DNA of 64,000 nucleotides. Source: Dugong dugon. Lineage: Eukaryota; Chordata; Mammalia; Sirenia; Dugongidae. The notes beneath the pieces were generated by a model. The model was given only the letters and a program-made list of their open reading frames with translations. It did not search any database and had not been told where the DNA came from. The stretch spans positions 55,933,128-55,997,127 of the forward strand of contig CM057481.1 in NCBI GenBank assembly GCA_030035585.1, read 5' to 3'. This document shows, piece after piece, positions 63,540 through 64,000 of this stretch. The stretch's first letter is position 1. Each line of letters opens with the position of its first letter. A program made the translations under genes and the position numbers.

Positions 63540-64000
63540 TGAATCATACCTCTCTCTTCTGAGTTACTAAGAAACAAACACAGGAGTCGGAGAGGAATCT
63601 AAACATCAGCTTTGCCTCTGATAAAACTGGATTTGAGAATGAGACTCAGACCTGCAGTCCAGATGGAGTTATTGATACTTCCATCCCAACTCCGAGTCTA
63701 CTCCTTGGGGCTTGCACACGGAGAACAGTCACCCAGCCATCTACATGAATGATCATGGTGGATTATGGCCTTCATTATGCCCCTAGACTGCAGGATGGCC
63801 ACATTAACAGAGCGATTGTGAATAAATCAGCCATGCCCAGAACAGAAATAGGGACCAGTGGGTGTCAGCTTCTCATCATTTTGCTAATCTAATCAATTCC
63901 TCCTCCTCTCGTTTGGAGGAGTGAGTGCAGGCAGGCAGCATTTTTAAACCAGTTCTGGAGAACCACAGGGAGAGGACTGTTCCTTCTAAATCATTATCTC
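63540..64000. promoter_or_regulatory. candidate conserved non-coding (enhancer-like) block
   Basis: Repeat-free to the end of the window. Contains several homeobox- or POU-like cores (CATCTACATGAATGATCATG, GCTAATCTAATCAATTCC, GTGAATAAATCAGCC) in a balanced-composition context. This is texture only; I cannot see conservation. Confidence 0.3.

Noticed and set aside
1-64000. A clustered, operon-like or defence-type novel system
   Set aside because: The window is mammalian nuclear DNA with interspersed repeats; no gene cluster is present. The novelty, if any, lies in the RTE-SINE network and the retrocopied block.

Overview
The window is nuclear DNA from a placental mammal of the clade Afrotheria, most likely a paenungulate (elephant, sirenian or hyrax). 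About fifty short elements open with a tRNA-Asn-like head (GGAGCCCTGGTGGCACAG type) and end in a shared tail (GAGTCGGAATCGACTCGACG). These are AfroSINEs, known only from Afrotheria. The same tail closes several RTE-type LINE copies, which identifies the RTE as their likely retrotransposition partner. Older layers common to all eutherians (MIR, L2, L1, hAT/MER elements, LTR fragments) lie underneath. I cannot tell the species from the sequence alone.

I recognise no intact protein-coding gene and no functional RNA gene. This looks like a gene desert or a long intron with normal mammalian repeat density. Two places could be exons or exon relics: a minus-strand open stretch at 445-838 and a plus-strand 140-nt block with splice-like borders at 34645-34784. 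Both are tentative. Several repeat-poor blocks (6.8-8.4, 16.4-16.7, 18.1-19.4, 42.0-42.6, 55.4-55.7 and 63.5-64.0 kb) look more like constrained non-coding DNA than decayed repeats, but only a multi-species alignment could show that.

Layout. 0-10 kb: AfroSINEs, MIRs and an internally deleted RTE derivative. 10-12 kb: an old antisense L1 hit by three SINEs. 12-21 kb: scattered SINEs with unique DNA. 22-26 kb: two 5'-truncated antisense RTEs and an L2. 26-32 kb: SINEs, satellites, and an L1 tail inserted in a SINE with a long perfect target duplication. 36.1-39.35 kb: a near full-length antisense RTE (endonuclease plus reverse transcriptase, both broken) inserted in a hAT element. 39-45 kb: hAT, L1, L2 and an ancient 1.5-kb repeat. 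45-51.4 kb: stacked L1s with a sense RTE inserted. 54-60 kb: minus-strand SINE clusters and a 1.9-kb poly(A)-ended insertion flanked by a 12-bp duplication.

The most interesting biology is the RTE parasite network. In this one window a complete RTE can be compared with two kinds of internally deleted RTE, with a tRNA-Gly-headed SINE built from RTE 5' and 3' pieces, and with tRNA-Asn-headed SINEs that carry part of the same RTE 5' segment. I saw no defence system, CRISPR array or operon-like cluster.
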